A program made the position numbers and the translations under genes. Below the pieces are notes generated by a model that did not search any database, was not told the DNA's origin, and was given only the letters and a program-made list of their open reading frames with translations. From Streptomyces zinciresistens K42 (GTDB lineage Bacteria > Actinomycetota > Actinomycetes > Streptomycetales > Streptomycetaceae), in the NCBI RefSeq assembly GCF_000225525.1, contig NZ_AGBF01000039.1, forward strand, positions 1-46,354: 46,354 nucleotides of DNA, given 5' to 3'. Position 1 is the stretch's first letter. Each line of letters opens with the position of its first letter. Shown here piece by piece: positions 17,397 to 28,545 of this stretch.

Positions 17397-18737
17397 CTAG
17401 CCGAGGTAGGCGAGGCCGGGGTGGACCCCGGTGTAGCCCTCGACCAGCCTGCGGGCGACGTGCACGGAGTCGACCAGCGGGTGCAGCGCGAAGGCGCGCA
17501 CCGCGGCGGCCCGGGAGCCGGACTCGGCGGCCGTGAGCACCTCGCGCTCGACCGCCTTCACGGAGCAGACGAGTCCGGTGGCGTGGCCGGGCAGCGGGGA
17601 CACGGCGAGCGGGTGGGCGCCGTTGGCGTCGACGAGGCAGGGCACCTCGATGACCGCGTCGGTGTCGAGGACGGACAGGGTGGCGCGGTTGCGGACGTTG
17701 AGGATCAGCGTGGCGCGCTCGTCGCGGGCGATGGCCCGCATCAGCGCCAGCGCCACCTTCTCGTAGCCGCCGGAGAGGTCGTCGGCCTCCCGCTCGCCCG
17801 CGCCCGCGCTCTGCCGGTTCTCGGACATGTAGGTGGCCTCGCGCTCGGCGCGGGTGCGGTCCCAGGCGGCCAGGGCGGAGGCGTCGCCGCGGCCGGCCTC
17901 CGCGTAGAAGCGGGCCTGCTGGTCGCGCAGGAAGGCGCCGCGGGTCCGCTCGGCCTCCTGGTAGGCGCGCACGGTCTCGCGGTTGAAGTAGTAGTAGTGC
18001 AGGTACTCGTTGGGGACCGCGCCCAGCGAGCGCAGCCAGTCGGCGCCGAAGAGCCTGCCCTCCTCGAAGGAGCCGAGCAGGGCGGGATCGGCGAGCAGCC
18101 GCGGGAGTTCGTCGCGGCCGGCGACGTGCAGGCCGCGCACCCAGCCGAGGTGGTTGAGGCCGACGTAGTCGATCCACGCCCCGGCCGGGTCCTGCACGCC
18201 GAGCACGCGGGCGATGCGGCGGCCGAGGCCGACCGGTGAGTCGCAGATGCCGATGACGCGGTCGCCCAGGTGGCGGGACATGGCCTCGGTGACCAGTCCG
18301 GCGGGGTTGGTGAAGTTGATGACCCAGGCGTCCGGCGCGAGGCGGGCGACCCGCCGGGCGATGTCGACGGCGACGGGGACGGTGCGCAGGCCGTAGGCGA
18401 TGCCGCCGGCGCCGACCGTCTCCTGGCCGAGGACCCCCTCGGCCAGGGCGATCCGCTCGTCGTCGGCCCGGCCCCGCAGGCCGCCGACGCGGATGGCCGA
18501 GAAGACGAAGTCGGCTCCGGTGAGCGCGGTGTCGAGGTCGGTGGTGGCGGTGACCTCGGGGGCGTCGGGCACCCCGGCGGCCTGTTCGGCGAGTACGCGC
18601 GTCACCGCGGCGAGCCGGCCGGCGTCGAGGTCGTGCAGCACGACCCGGGTGACGCGGCCCTCGGCGCGGTCGGCGAGCAGGGCCCCGTACACCAGCGGGA
18701 CGCGGAATCCGCCGCCGCCCAGAATCGTCAGTCTCAC
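17397..18737 (-). CDS. GH4 family NAD-dependent glycosidase
   Basis: 446 residues. GH4 enzymes cleave glycosides by an NAD+ and Mn2+-dependent oxidation-elimination mechanism. The NAD-binding loop LTILGGGGFRVP (residues 3-14), the NFTNPAG motif (141-147) and the metal ligands Cys165 (GICDSPVG) and His196 (VGLNHLGWV) are present. Many members need a 6-phosphorylated substrate. The GTG at 18737 is chosen for the GGAGAGG upstream and the 4-base overlap with the DeoR stop. Annotation as 6-phospho-beta-glucosidase is the family default; alpha-galactosidase, alpha-glucosidase or glucuronidase activity is equally possible. A kinase is divergently encoded in the same locus. Confidence 0.88.
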   Translation of the reverse strand: MRLTILGGGGFRVPLVYGALLADRAEGRVTRVVLHDLDAGRLAAVTRVLAEQAAGVPDAPEVTATTDLDTALTGADFVFSAIRVGGLRGRADDERIALAEGVLGQETVGAGGIAYGLRTVPVAVDIARRVARLAPDAWVINFTNPAGLVTEAMSRHLGDRVIGICDSPVGLGRRIARVLGVQDPAGAWIDYVGLNHLGWVRGLHVAGRDELPRLLADPALLGSFEEGRLFGADWLRSLGAVPNEYLHYYYFNRETVRAYQEAERTRGAFLRDQQARFYAEAGRGDASALAAWDRTRAEREATYMSENRQSAGAGEREADDLSGGYEKVALALMRAIARDERATLILNVRNRATLSVLDTDAVIEVPCLVDANGAHPLAVSPLPGHATGLVCSVKAVEREVLTAAESGSRAAAVRAFALHPLVDSVHVARRLVEGYTGVHPGLAYLG

Positions 18738-19519
18738 GTCTGCACCTCTCCCGCCACCACGACCTCGACGCCCGCCTCCCGCAGGGAGGTCCGCGTCGCG
18801 TTCTCGACCGGTTCGTTCGTCACCAGCACGTCCAGTTCCTCGGGACCGCACACCCTGGCCATGCCGTGCCCGGGGAACTTGGCCGCGTCGGCGAGCAGGA
18901 CGACCCGGTCACCGGCCTTGATCATGGCCCGTTTGACCGGCACCTCCACGACGGTGGTGTCCATGACCTGCCCGCCGGAGCGCACTCCGCTGGTCCCGAG
19001 GAAGAGCCAGTCGGCGTGCAGCTGGCGCAGGTTGTCCTCGGTGAGGAAGCCGACCAGGGAGCGGTACTCGCGGCGCACCATGCCGCCGAGCAGCACCAGT
19101 TCGATGCCCTCGTCGTCGGCCAGTTCCTCGTAGACGACGAGGTTGCTGGTGATGACGGTGAGGCGGCGGCCGTGCAGCTGGCGGGCCAGCCGGAAGGCGG
19201 TGGTGCCGATGTCGAGCAGCACCGACTGCCCGTCCGCGATCAGGCCGGCGGCGTGCGCGGCTATGGCGTCCTTCTCGGGTACGCGCATCTCGGCGACCTC
19301 GGCGAAGGGCTGGTCGCCCTCGTCGGCGACGGCGCCGCCGTGCACCCGGGTGAGCAGACCGTCCTCCGCCAGTTTGACCAGGTCGCGCCTGATCGTGGCC
19401 GGGCTCACGCCCAGTTGCTCGGAGAGGTCGGTCACGGCCGCGGGGCCACCGGAGCGCAGGGCCCGCAGGATGAGGTGGTGTCGTCGTTCTGCCAGCACGG
19501 CGCGAACACTACTCGTCAT
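18734..19519 (-). CDS. DeoR-family transcriptional regulator of the glycan locus
   Basis: 261 residues. The N-terminal DeoR helix-turn-helix (VTDLSEQLGVSPATIRRDLV, then GLLTRVHGGAV) is followed by the sugar-phosphate sensor domain (DIGTTAFRLARQL, VITSNLVVYEEL, LLGGMVRREYRSLVG). DeoR proteins bind a phosphorylated sugar, which fits the divergent PfkB kinase. The ATG at 19519 is used; a TTG two codons earlier is possible. It is the first gene of the leftward operon and overlaps GH4 by four bases. It probably represses both divergent operons from the 160-base region between 19520 and 19681. Confidence 0.92.
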   Translation of the reverse strand: MTSSVRAVLAERRHHLILRALRSGGPAAVTDLSEQLGVSPATIRRDLVKLAEDGLLTRVHGGAVADEGDQPFAEVAEMRVPEKDAIAAHAAGLIADGQSVLLDIGTTAFRLARQLHGRRLTVITSNLVVYEELADDEGIELVLLGGMVRREYRSLVGFLTEDNLRQLHADWLFLGTSGVRSGGQVMDTTVVEVPVKRAMIKAGDRVVLLADAAKFPGHGMARVCGPEELDVLVTNEPVENATRTSLREAGVEVVVAGEVQT

Positions 19520-19554
19520 CTTCAATCATCGCCATGCTCATTTCTGCTCGGGTA

Positions 19555-19584
19555 TTGACCAATCTCGTTTGGGCAGCGCACGAT
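19555..19584 (+). promoter_or_regulatory. Promoter of the rightward transport/GH2 operon
   Basis: TTGACC (19555-19560), an 18-base spacer and CACGAT (19579-19584) form a plausible promoter. Transcription would start near 19591, just before an ATG at 19598 and about 90 bases before the GTG at 19682. No clear DeoR dyad was seen in the divergent region. Confidence 0.4.
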
Positions 19585-19681
19585 TCCGGTCACCGAAATG
19601 AAGAGTTCTGACGAGCCCGCCCAGGCGCCGGGGACCGCCGCGCCCCGCGGGCCCGGGTGCTCCCGAGGAGAGGACGGCGCC

Positions 19682-20701
19682 GTGGACGACGACCGGCCCG
19701 ACGTGCTGCTGACCGGGCTGCTCTTCTACGACCTCGTCCTGACGGGGCTCGGGAGGCCGCCCGCGCCGGGTGAGGAGATCTGGACGGGCGGCATGGGCTG
19801 CGGCCCCGGCGGCATCGCCAACCTCGCGGTGGCCGCCGCCCGCTTCGGCCTGCGCACCTCGCTGGCCACGGTGTTCGGCGACGACCTGTACGGCGCGTAC
19901 CTCCGGGACGTGCTCGGCCGCCAGGAGGGCCTGGACCTCACGCGCTCGCGCACCGGGGACGGCTGGCCCACCCCCGTCACCGTCTCCCTCGCGTACGGCT
20001 CCGACCGGGCCCTGGTCACCCACGGCCAGGAACCGCCGTACTCGCAGGACGCGCTGATGGCCGACCCGCCCGCGGCGCGCACCGCCCTCGTGCACCTGGA
20101 GGCCGAGCCGCGCGCGTGGCTCGCCGGGGCCGCGGCGGGCGGCACCCTGGTCTACGCCGACGTCGGCTGGGACCCCACCCGGCGCTGGTCGACCGATCTG
20201 CTGGAGCAGCTGTCCCTGTGCCACGCCTTCCTGCCCAACGAGGCGGAGGCGATGGCGTACACCCGCACCGCGGACGCGCACGCCGCGCTCGGCGCCCTGG
20301 CCGAACTGGTGCCGGTCGCCGTCGTCACCCGGGGCGGCGACGGGGCCGTCGCCGTCGACCAGACCACGGGCGAGTACGCCGACGTGCCCGCCCTCGACAT
20401 CGATGTCCTCGACGCGACCGGCGCCGGCGACGTGTTCGGGGCGAGCTTCGTCGCGGCCTCGCTCGGCGGCTGGCCCCTGGAGGAACGGCTCAGGTTCGCC
20501 GTCCTGGCCGCCGGACTGTCCGTACGGCACCACGGCGGCGCCCTGGCCGCGCCCGGCTGGTACGGCGTCGACGCCTGGTGGCGCTCGCTGACCGACCCCG
20601 GACTCAGACGCGCGTACGGCTTCCTGGCAGACCGGCTCCCCGCCCGGGTGGGCCCCCCGGTGGCGCATGCCCCCGTGACCCCGCCCGCGTGGCGGAACTG
20701 A
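19682..20701 (+). CDS. PfkB-family carbohydrate kinase
   Basis: 339 residues from the GTG at 19682, which has GAGGAGAGG upstream; a leaderless ATG at 19598 would add 28 unconserved residues. Ribokinase/PfkB signatures are GGMGCGPGGIANLAVAAARF, LVYADVGWDPTRRW and the catalytic DATGAGDVFGASF with its anion hole and Asp base. It phosphorylates a sugar or nucleoside; the exact substrate is unknown. It opens the rightward operon with the ABC importer and beta-galactosidase and is divergent from the DeoR regulator. Its product could be the DeoR effector, or a phosphorylated substrate for the GH4 enzyme. Confidence 0.88.
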   Translation: MDDDRPDVLLTGLLFYDLVLTGLGRPPAPGEEIWTGGMGCGPGGIANLAVAAARFGLRTSLATVFGDDLYGAYLRDVLGRQEGLDLTRSRTGDGWPTPVTVSLAYGSDRALVTHGQEPPYSQDALMADPPAARTALVHLEAEPRAWLAGAAAGGTLVYADVGWDPTRRWSTDLLEQLSLCHAFLPNEAEAMAYTRTADAHAALGALAELVPVAVVTRGGDGAVAVDQTTGEYADVPALDIDVLDATGAGDVFGASFVAASLGGWPLEERLRFAVLAAGLSVRHHGGALAAPGWYGVDAWWRSLTDPGLRRAYGFLADRLPARVGPPVAHAPVTPPAWRN

Positions 20702-20757
20702 CCTCCCCCACACCCCTGATGCGACGTCCCGAAAAGATCCGAAAGGCGGTGGGGGCT

Positions 20758-22044
20758 GTGCGGCTCTCACGAAGAGGTGTGCTGCGCGCGGGCCTGGCCG
20801 GTACGGCCGCCACGGCGCTCGGCGGCCTGACGACCGGCTGTGCCGTTCCGACCGGCTCGACCGGCCGGAACATGGTCCTGTGGTACTGGAGCGGCGGACT
20901 GGGCGACTCGGTCGTCAAGAGCGCCGCGGCACGCTACGAGGACTCGGTGCGGCTGAAGGCCGTCCAGATCGGCGGCTACTACCGCTCCAAGCTGATCACC
21001 ACGATGGCGGGCAACGCCAACATCCCCGACATCGCCGGGCTCAAGGGCGAGGACATGGCGTCCTACCTGCCGAACTCCGACCAGTTCGTGGACCTCAGGA
21101 CGCTCGGCGCCGACCGGCTCAAGAGCCGGTACCTGGACTGGAAATGGCAGCAGGCCGTCGCGCCGGACGGCAGTCTCATCGGCTTCCCGATCGACGTCGG
21201 ACCGGTCGTGCACTACTACCAGCCCGCCGTGTTCGAGCGGGCCGGCCTCGCCTCCGAACCCGCGGACGTCTCCCGTGAACTGAACACCTGGGAGAAGTTC
21301 TTCGCGGCGGGCGAGCAGTTGAGGAAGCGGGTACCGGGCACCCGCATCCTGACCGACGTCAACAGCGTCTTCGAGATGTCGATCGGCCAGGGCACCACCC
21401 GGTTCGTCGACGAGGACCGCACCTTCATCGGCGACGGCCCGCGGGTGCGCGCCTGCTGGGACCGGGCCGTGGAGGCGAAGCGGCGCGGGATCGTGTCCAA
21501 CATCGTGACGGGCACGCCCGACTCGATCGCGGCCACCGAGAAGGGCACGCTGCCCAGCCAGCTCAACGCCTCCTGGGCCGCGGGCGACCTCAAGCTCGCC
21601 TACCCGAGGACCAAGGGCAGGTGGCGGGTGGCGGCCTGTCCGGGCGGCCCGTCCAACGTCGGCGGCTCCTTCCTGGCGATCACCAGGGCGTGCCGCGAAC
21701 CGGAACGCGCCTTCGAGATCATCACCTGGATGCTCGACGCGGACAACCAGGCCCGGGGCTTCACCGAGGCGGGCCTGTTCCCCTCGACCCCGGCGTCGTA
21801 CCGCGCGAAGAGGCTGCGCCAGCCGGACCCGTTCTTCGGCGGCCAGATCACCATGGACGTCTTCGGACCGGCCGCCCAGCAGATCCCGGTCGCCTTCAAC
21901 AGCCCCTACGACGTCGCCCTCGGGCAGCCGATCAGGGACGAGATCAAGAACGTCGGCGTCCTCGGCAAGGATCCGAAGACCGCCTGGGAGGACGCCATGA
22001 AGTCGTGCCGGCGCATCGCCAAGCACCTGGGGGTGAACCTGTGA
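20758..22044 (+). CDS. ABC transporter sugar-binding lipoprotein
   Basis: 428 residues from the GTG at 20758 (GTGGGGG five bases upstream); an ATG at 20719 gives a longer N-terminus without a binding site. The leader LSRRGVLRAGLAGTAATAL carries a twin-arginine signal and ends at a lipidated Cys (GLTTGC). The body is a family 1 extracellular solute-binding protein (NMVLWYWSGGLGD, AGNANIPDIAGLKGEDMASY, ASWAAGDLKLAYPRTKG, GGSFLAITRACREPE). It captures oligosaccharides outside the membrane for the two permeases encoded next. The kinase gene ends 56 bases before this start. The ligand is inferred to be a glycan fragment from the accompanying glycosidases. Confidence 0.92.
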   Translation: MRLSRRGVLRAGLAGTAATALGGLTTGCAVPTGSTGRNMVLWYWSGGLGDSVVKSAAARYEDSVRLKAVQIGGYYRSKLITTMAGNANIPDIAGLKGEDMASYLPNSDQFVDLRTLGADRLKSRYLDWKWQQAVAPDGSLIGFPIDVGPVVHYYQPAVFERAGLASEPADVSRELNTWEKFFAAGEQLRKRVPGTRILTDVNSVFEMSIGQGTTRFVDEDRTFIGDGPRVRACWDRAVEAKRRGIVSNIVTGTPDSIAATEKGTLPSQLNASWAAGDLKLAYPRTKGRWRVAACPGGPSNVGGSFLAITRACREPERAFEIITWMLDADNQARGFTEAGLFPSTPASYRAKRLRQPDPFFGGQITMDVFGPAAQQIPVAFNSPYDVALGQPIRDEIKNVGVLGKDPKTAWEDAMKSCRRIAKHLGVNL

Positions 22045-22997
22045 TGGCCGTCGTCGAGCGCACCGCGCCCCCCGCCGCGCGGCAGGTCCCGGCCGGGCCC
22101 CGCAAGGGCTGGCGTGCCCACTGGCACCTGTACGCCGCGATCTCGCCCTTCTATCTGCTCTTCCTCGCCTTCGGCCTGATCCCCGTCGGCTTCTCGCTCT
22201 ACCTCTCCTTCCACCGCTGGGACGGCCTCGGCGCGATGGAGTGGGCGGGTCTGACGCAGTATCAGTACCTGCTGAGCGACAGCGACTTCTGGCAGTCGAT
22301 CGGGACCACGCTCGTCATCTGGGCGCTGGCCACCTTCCCCATGATCTTCCTGGCCATGGTGACCGCCGTGCTGCTGAACTCGGCGGTGCGCTTCAAGAAC
22401 GCCTACCGGTTCGCGTACTTCCTTCCCAGCGTCACCTCGGTGGTGGCGGTCGCGATCGTCTTCGGATCGATCTTCTCCACCGACTTCGGGATGGTGAACG
22501 CCCTGTTGCAGGCCGTCGGCCTGGACCAGGTGGCCTGGCTCAACACCCCCTGGGGCATCAAGATCGCCATCGCGACCCTGATGACCTGGCAGTGGACCGG
22601 CTACAACGCGATCATCTTCCTCGCCGGGCTCCAGACCGTCCCCGGCGACCTGTACGAGGCGGCCCGCATCGACGGCGCCGGCCCCGTGCAGACCTTCTTC
22701 CGGGTCACCCTGCCCCTGCTGCGCCCGACGCTGCTGTTCGTGCTCGTCGTCTCCACCGTCACCGGACTCCAGAGCTTCTCCGAGCCGCAGGTGCTGCTCC
22801 AGACCACCGCCAACGAGTCGACGTTCGCGGGCGGCCCGGACCGCGCGGGCCAGACCATGGTCCTCTACTTCTTCCAGCAGACCTTCGACAACAACGACTT
22901 CGGGTACGGCGCCGCCGTCGCATGGGGCATCTTCCTGGTCGTCGTCCTCTTCTCGATCATCAACTGGCGGCTGGTGCAGCGCCGGGGCGAACAGTAG
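22044..22997 (+). CDS. ABC sugar transporter permease 1 (MalF type)
   Basis: 317 residues with six membrane segments, beginning at YAAISPFYLLFLAFGLIPVG. The EAA loop that contacts the ATPase is YEAARIDGAGPVQTFFRVTL. The ATG overlaps the preceding stop (TGATG), with GGGGGTG upstream, so translation is coupled; a GTG three bases earlier is also possible. It pairs with the next gene to form the channel. No ATPase gene is present in the locus, so it probably uses a shared ATPase such as MsiK, the usual arrangement in Streptomyces. Confidence 0.94.
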   Translation: MAVVERTAPPAARQVPAGPRKGWRAHWHLYAAISPFYLLFLAFGLIPVGFSLYLSFHRWDGLGAMEWAGLTQYQYLLSDSDFWQSIGTTLVIWALATFPMIFLAMVTAVLLNSAVRFKNAYRFAYFLPSVTSVVAVAIVFGSIFSTDFGMVNALLQAVGLDQVAWLNTPWGIKIAIATLMTWQWTGYNAIIFLAGLQTVPGDLYEAARIDGAGPVQTFFRVTLPLLRPTLLFVLVVSTVTGLQSFSEPQVLLQTTANESTFAGGPDRAGQTMVLYFFQQTFDNNDFGYGAAVAWGIFLVVVLFSIINWRLVQRRGEQ

Positions 22998-23009
22998 GAA
23001 GGCCGCGGC

Positions 23010-23845
23010 ATGGCATCCATCAAGGGCTCCGGACGCCGGGGCGCGGCCCTGCACGCGTCCCTGATCATCGGCGTACTGCTGTCGGCCTTCCCCTTCTACT
23101 GGGCCGTCGTCATGTCGACCCACACCTCCTCGGAGATCTTCTCCTACCCGCCGAAGCTGCTGCCGGGCTCGCACTTCCTCCAGAACGTCCGCAACCTCTT
23201 CGACACGATCGACTTCTTCGGGTCGATGGGGAACTCGCTGCTGGTCGCGACGGTCGTGACCGTCCTGGTCCTCTTCTTCGACTCGCTCGCCGCGTTCGTC
23301 TTCGCGAAGTTCCCCTTCCCGGGCCGCCGTGTGCTGTTCGGCCTGCTCATGCTGATCTTCATGGTCCCGGCGCAGCTCGCCGCCATCCCGCAGTTCGTGA
23401 TCATGTCGAAGATCGGCTGGATCGGCTCGATGACCGCGCTGATCGTGCCGGCCGCCGCCAACGCCTTCGGCATCTTCTGGATGCGCCAGTACATGCGCAG
23501 CGCCATCCACGACGAACTGCTCGACGCGGCACGGCTGGACGGCGCCCGCTTCCTGCGGCAGTACTGGCACGTGGCGCTGCCGGTCGTCCGGCCCGGTCTC
23601 GCCTTCCTCGGCATCTTCACCTTCATGGGCCAGTGGAACGACTACGCCTGGCCGCTGATCGCCCTCACCAACCCCGACAACGTCACCCTCCAGGTCGCGC
23701 TGTCGCAGCTCAACGGCACCCGGGGCACCACCGACTACGGCATGGTGATGACCGGCGCCCTCCTCGCGCTGATCCCGCTGCTGATCGTCTTCGCCGTCGG
23801 CGCCCGCCAGATCATCGGCGACCTCGCGAAGGGAGCCGTCCGCGG

Positions 23846-23849
<4 letters not shown>
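23010..23849 (+). CDS. ABC sugar transporter permease 2 (MalG type)
   Basis: 279 residues with six membrane segments (LIIGVLLSAFPFYWAVVMST first) and the EAA loop LLDAARLDGARFLRQYWHVA. MalG-type C-terminal features are FMGQWNDYAWPLIALTNPDN. It starts 12 bases after permease 1 and overlaps the GH2 gene by four bases. Together with permease 1 and the binding lipoprotein it forms a CUT1-type oligosaccharide importer. Confidence 0.94.
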
Positions 23850-26770
<2,921 letters not shown>

Positions 26771-27170
26771 GCAGCGGCCCGCTCAGGACCTGTGGGCGGG
26801 CGGCAGGCAGGTGTACGCGCGCGCCCGCCGGCATCAGCCGGGCCGGAGGATGAGGCGCCCGGGTGGCACGACTGCTCCTAGTCCGCGGCGAGTTCAAGGG
26901 CTCGGGTACCCAGAGCGGTGAAGGACATCCGGGCGTGGGCACCGCGCGACGGCCCGGACTCCCCCGTCCGCAGGGGCCGTTCGGTGCGTTCACGGCCTAC
27001 GCCGTCACTGACGCGGGTGGCCGGGGCGTGGTGCACGGGTGGGTGCAGCGAGGAGTCGCCAAGCCATCGTCGACGCGATGTCCGTGGCCGCCGCGGGCGT
27101 CGCCGGGTCGATACCTCACAGGCGCCTTTCCGCCGCAACCTAGCGCCTGTGGAAGCTTATTGACACTACG
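26771..27170. other. 400-base gap without a recognised gene
   Basis: Nothing convincing is encoded here. A minus-strand frame ending at 26878 closes with MSFTALGTRALELAAD, which looks like a natural protein end, but upstream it turns into Arg-rich low-quality sequence. This may be the tail of a decayed gene. The 27117-27151 stem-loop marks the right end. The gap forms the border between the glycan locus and the metal region. Confidence 0.4.
27117..27151 (-). terminator. Stem-loop behind the ArsR gene
   Basis: CACAGGCGC (27117-27125) pairs perfectly with GCGCCTGTG (27143-27151) around a 17-base loop, 20 bases after the minus-strand ArsR stop. Confidence 0.55.
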
Positions 27171-27551
27171 TCAGGTTGTTGTGCTGCGTTCCGGGTGCGC
27201 CGCCGGTGGGGCGTGGTGGTTGTGCAGGAGTGCCACGTCCAGCAGGAGCCGCACGTGGGCGTCGCCGAGGCTGTAGTAGGCCATGCGCCCTTCGCGGCGG
27301 ACCCGCACGGCCCGGTGGGCGCGCAACAGCCGCAGGTGGTGCGAGACGGCCGACTCGCCCTGGTGGCAGCGGGCGGCCAGGTCGCGGACGCACAGCTCCT
27401 GCTCCCGGAGCACGATGAGGAGCTTCAGCCGGGCCGGGTCGGCCAGCAGTCCGAACACGTCCGCCACATCGGCGATCTCGGCGTCCTCGGGAAGGGATTC
27501 GGCCACGGGGCCCGGCGGGTTGGCGCGCGCTGCGTCTTCGGGAATCGCCAT
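27171..27551 (-). CDS. ArsR/SmtB-family zinc-type metal sensor
   Basis: 126 residues with a winged helix-turn-helix: DVFGLLADPARLKLLIVLRE, QELCVRDLAAR, GESAVSHHLRLLRAHRAV. The last helix carries Asp97-x-His99 and, ten residues later, His110-x2-His113. This is the alpha5 zinc site that SmtB, CzrA and similar sensors use at their dimer interface. Cys54 is the single Cys of the alpha3 region, so a second alpha3N site is unlikely. It should leave DNA on binding Zn(II) or Co(II). The ATG at 27551 has GGAG upstream; upstream in-frame starts are weaker. A zinc exporter gene lies 2.2 kb to the right on the other strand and is a likely target. Confidence 0.9.
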   Translation of the reverse strand: MAIPEDAARANPPGPVAESLPEDAEIADVADVFGLLADPARLKLLIVLREQELCVRDLAARCHQGESAVSHHLRLLRAHRAVRVRREGRMAYYSLGDAHVRLLLDVALLHNHHAPPAAHPERSTTT

Positions 27552-27603
27552 GTCGAACACTCCAGTCGAACACTCCGTCAAGTGTGTACTCGTTCAGCTA
27601 TAG
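27552..27603 (-). promoter_or_regulatory. Promoter region of arsR with 13-bp direct repeats
   Basis: GTCGAACACTCC-A (27552-27564) and GTCGAACACTCC-G (27565-27577) are adjacent direct repeats, followed by a GTTCAGC (27592-27598) that makes a GAAC/GTTC dyad with them. A TATAGC box on the minus strand lies just upstream. The GAAC...GTTC pattern resembles ArsR-family operators, so autoregulation is likely. The -35 element is not clear. Confidence 0.5.
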
Positions 27604-27833
27604 CAGACCCCGTCAGGCCACTGAGCGGCCTTGCGGGTTTCGCCGCACCCCCTGCACACCTGTGTTAAGTCGCCCGGCCGAGGCGGGGAGCGCAAACGGG
27701 TTCACCTCCGGATCACCTCAATGAGCTAAACGTCTGAGCAGCTGTTTAGGTGTTGGCGTGACCGAGCAGTCACTTTGCGTGAGATCGAGACTCCGAACGG
27801 GGGTCCCGGCTCGGCAACGCGAAGGAGTTCCGC

Positions 27834-28316
27834 ATGAAGCGTCGGATGCCCATCACCCTGGTCACGGCGGCGGCTCTGGCGGCCCTGGCGGCCCCCTCGG
27901 CGGCCGTCGCCGCCGACGGCGGCACGGCGGCCGTCCCCCGCCGTGCCGCGGCGACCGACCCGCACAAGGTGAGCGACTGCAAGGCACCGTCGTCCTCCGG
28001 CAAGCGCACCCCCGCGAAGCGCACTCCGGCCAAGCACACCCCGGCCACGCACACCCCGGCGAAGCACTCCCCCACGAAGAAGGTCGCCCACATTCCGGCC
28101 CGGATCACCTCGCGGGCCGCGCTCAACGTCCGCTCCGGTCCCGGCACCGCCTACAAGGTGATCGCCCACAAGCGCGCGGGCACCTCCCTCGACGTGTCCC
28201 GCGCCGTCAACGGCAGCAGCGTCCGCGGCAACAAGCAGTGGTACAAGCTGTCCGACTCGGCCGGCTACGTCTCCGCCCGCTACGTGGCCGCCACCAAGCC
28301 GGTGCCGTGGCGGTAG
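27834..28316 (+). CDS. Secreted SH3-domain cell-wall protein
   Basis: 160 residues. A signal peptide (MPITLVTAAALAALAAPSAA, cut after AVA) is followed by a Thr-Pro-Ala-Lys/His linker: KRTPAKRTPAKHTPATHTPA, five or so repeats of a 5-residue unit. Then comes one bacterial SH3 domain (RAALNVRSGPGTAYKVIAHK, WYKLSDSAGYVSARYVA). Such domains bind peptidoglycan peptides. It has no catalytic domain. The His- and Lys-rich linker could bind metal or wall polymers. The ATG has AAGGAG upstream. The 280-base gap before it carries its promoter and a GTGAC-CGAGCA-GTCAC dyad near 27760. Confidence 0.85.
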   Translation: MKRRMPITLVTAAALAALAAPSAAVAADGGTAAVPRRAAATDPHKVSDCKAPSSSGKRTPAKRTPAKHTPATHTPAKHSPTKKVAHIPARITSRAALNVRSGPGTAYKVIAHKRAGTSLDVSRAVNGSSVRGNKQWYKLSDSAGYVSARYVAATKPVPWR

Positions 28317-28352
28317 CACGCCCTGCACGACCCGTCCGACGGTGACTGGCCT

Positions 28353-28381
28353 CCCCTTCCGCCTCCGGCCGGCGGAAGGGG
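28353..28381 (+). terminator. Perfect 11-bp stem-loop behind the SH3 gene
   Basis: CCCCTTCCGCC (28353-28363) pairs exactly with 28371-28381 around a 7-base loop, 36 bases past the stop codon. Confidence 0.75.
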
Positions 28382-28428
28382 TGACCGTGACCCTGTGAGT
28401 TTTCCCCGAAGCAATGGCGTTCAGTCCT

Positions 28429-28457
28429 GGGCCGGCCCGGTGTGGCCGGGCCGGCCC
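28429..28457 (+). promoter_or_regulatory. Perfect 12-bp leader hairpin
   Basis: GGGCCGGCCCGG (28429-28440) pairs with CCGGGCCGGCCC (28446-28457), loop TGTGG. It lies about 90 bases before the next start codon and 50 after the SH3 terminator, so it may be a second terminator or part of the following gene's leader. Confidence 0.4.
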
Positions 28458-28545
28458 GGCCAGTGCCCGGGTCACCGGCATCCAGATCCGAGCCGTGGTG
28501 CCCCCTCCCCGCGGGCGCCGGCTGATCCGCACAGAAAGGCACGCA

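Noticed and set aside
26878..27138. Minus-strand frame of 86 residues before the arsR terminator
   Set aside because: Only its last 16 residues look natural; the rest is Arg-rich and there is no credible ribosome binding site. It is noted as a possible decayed tail but not called as a gene.
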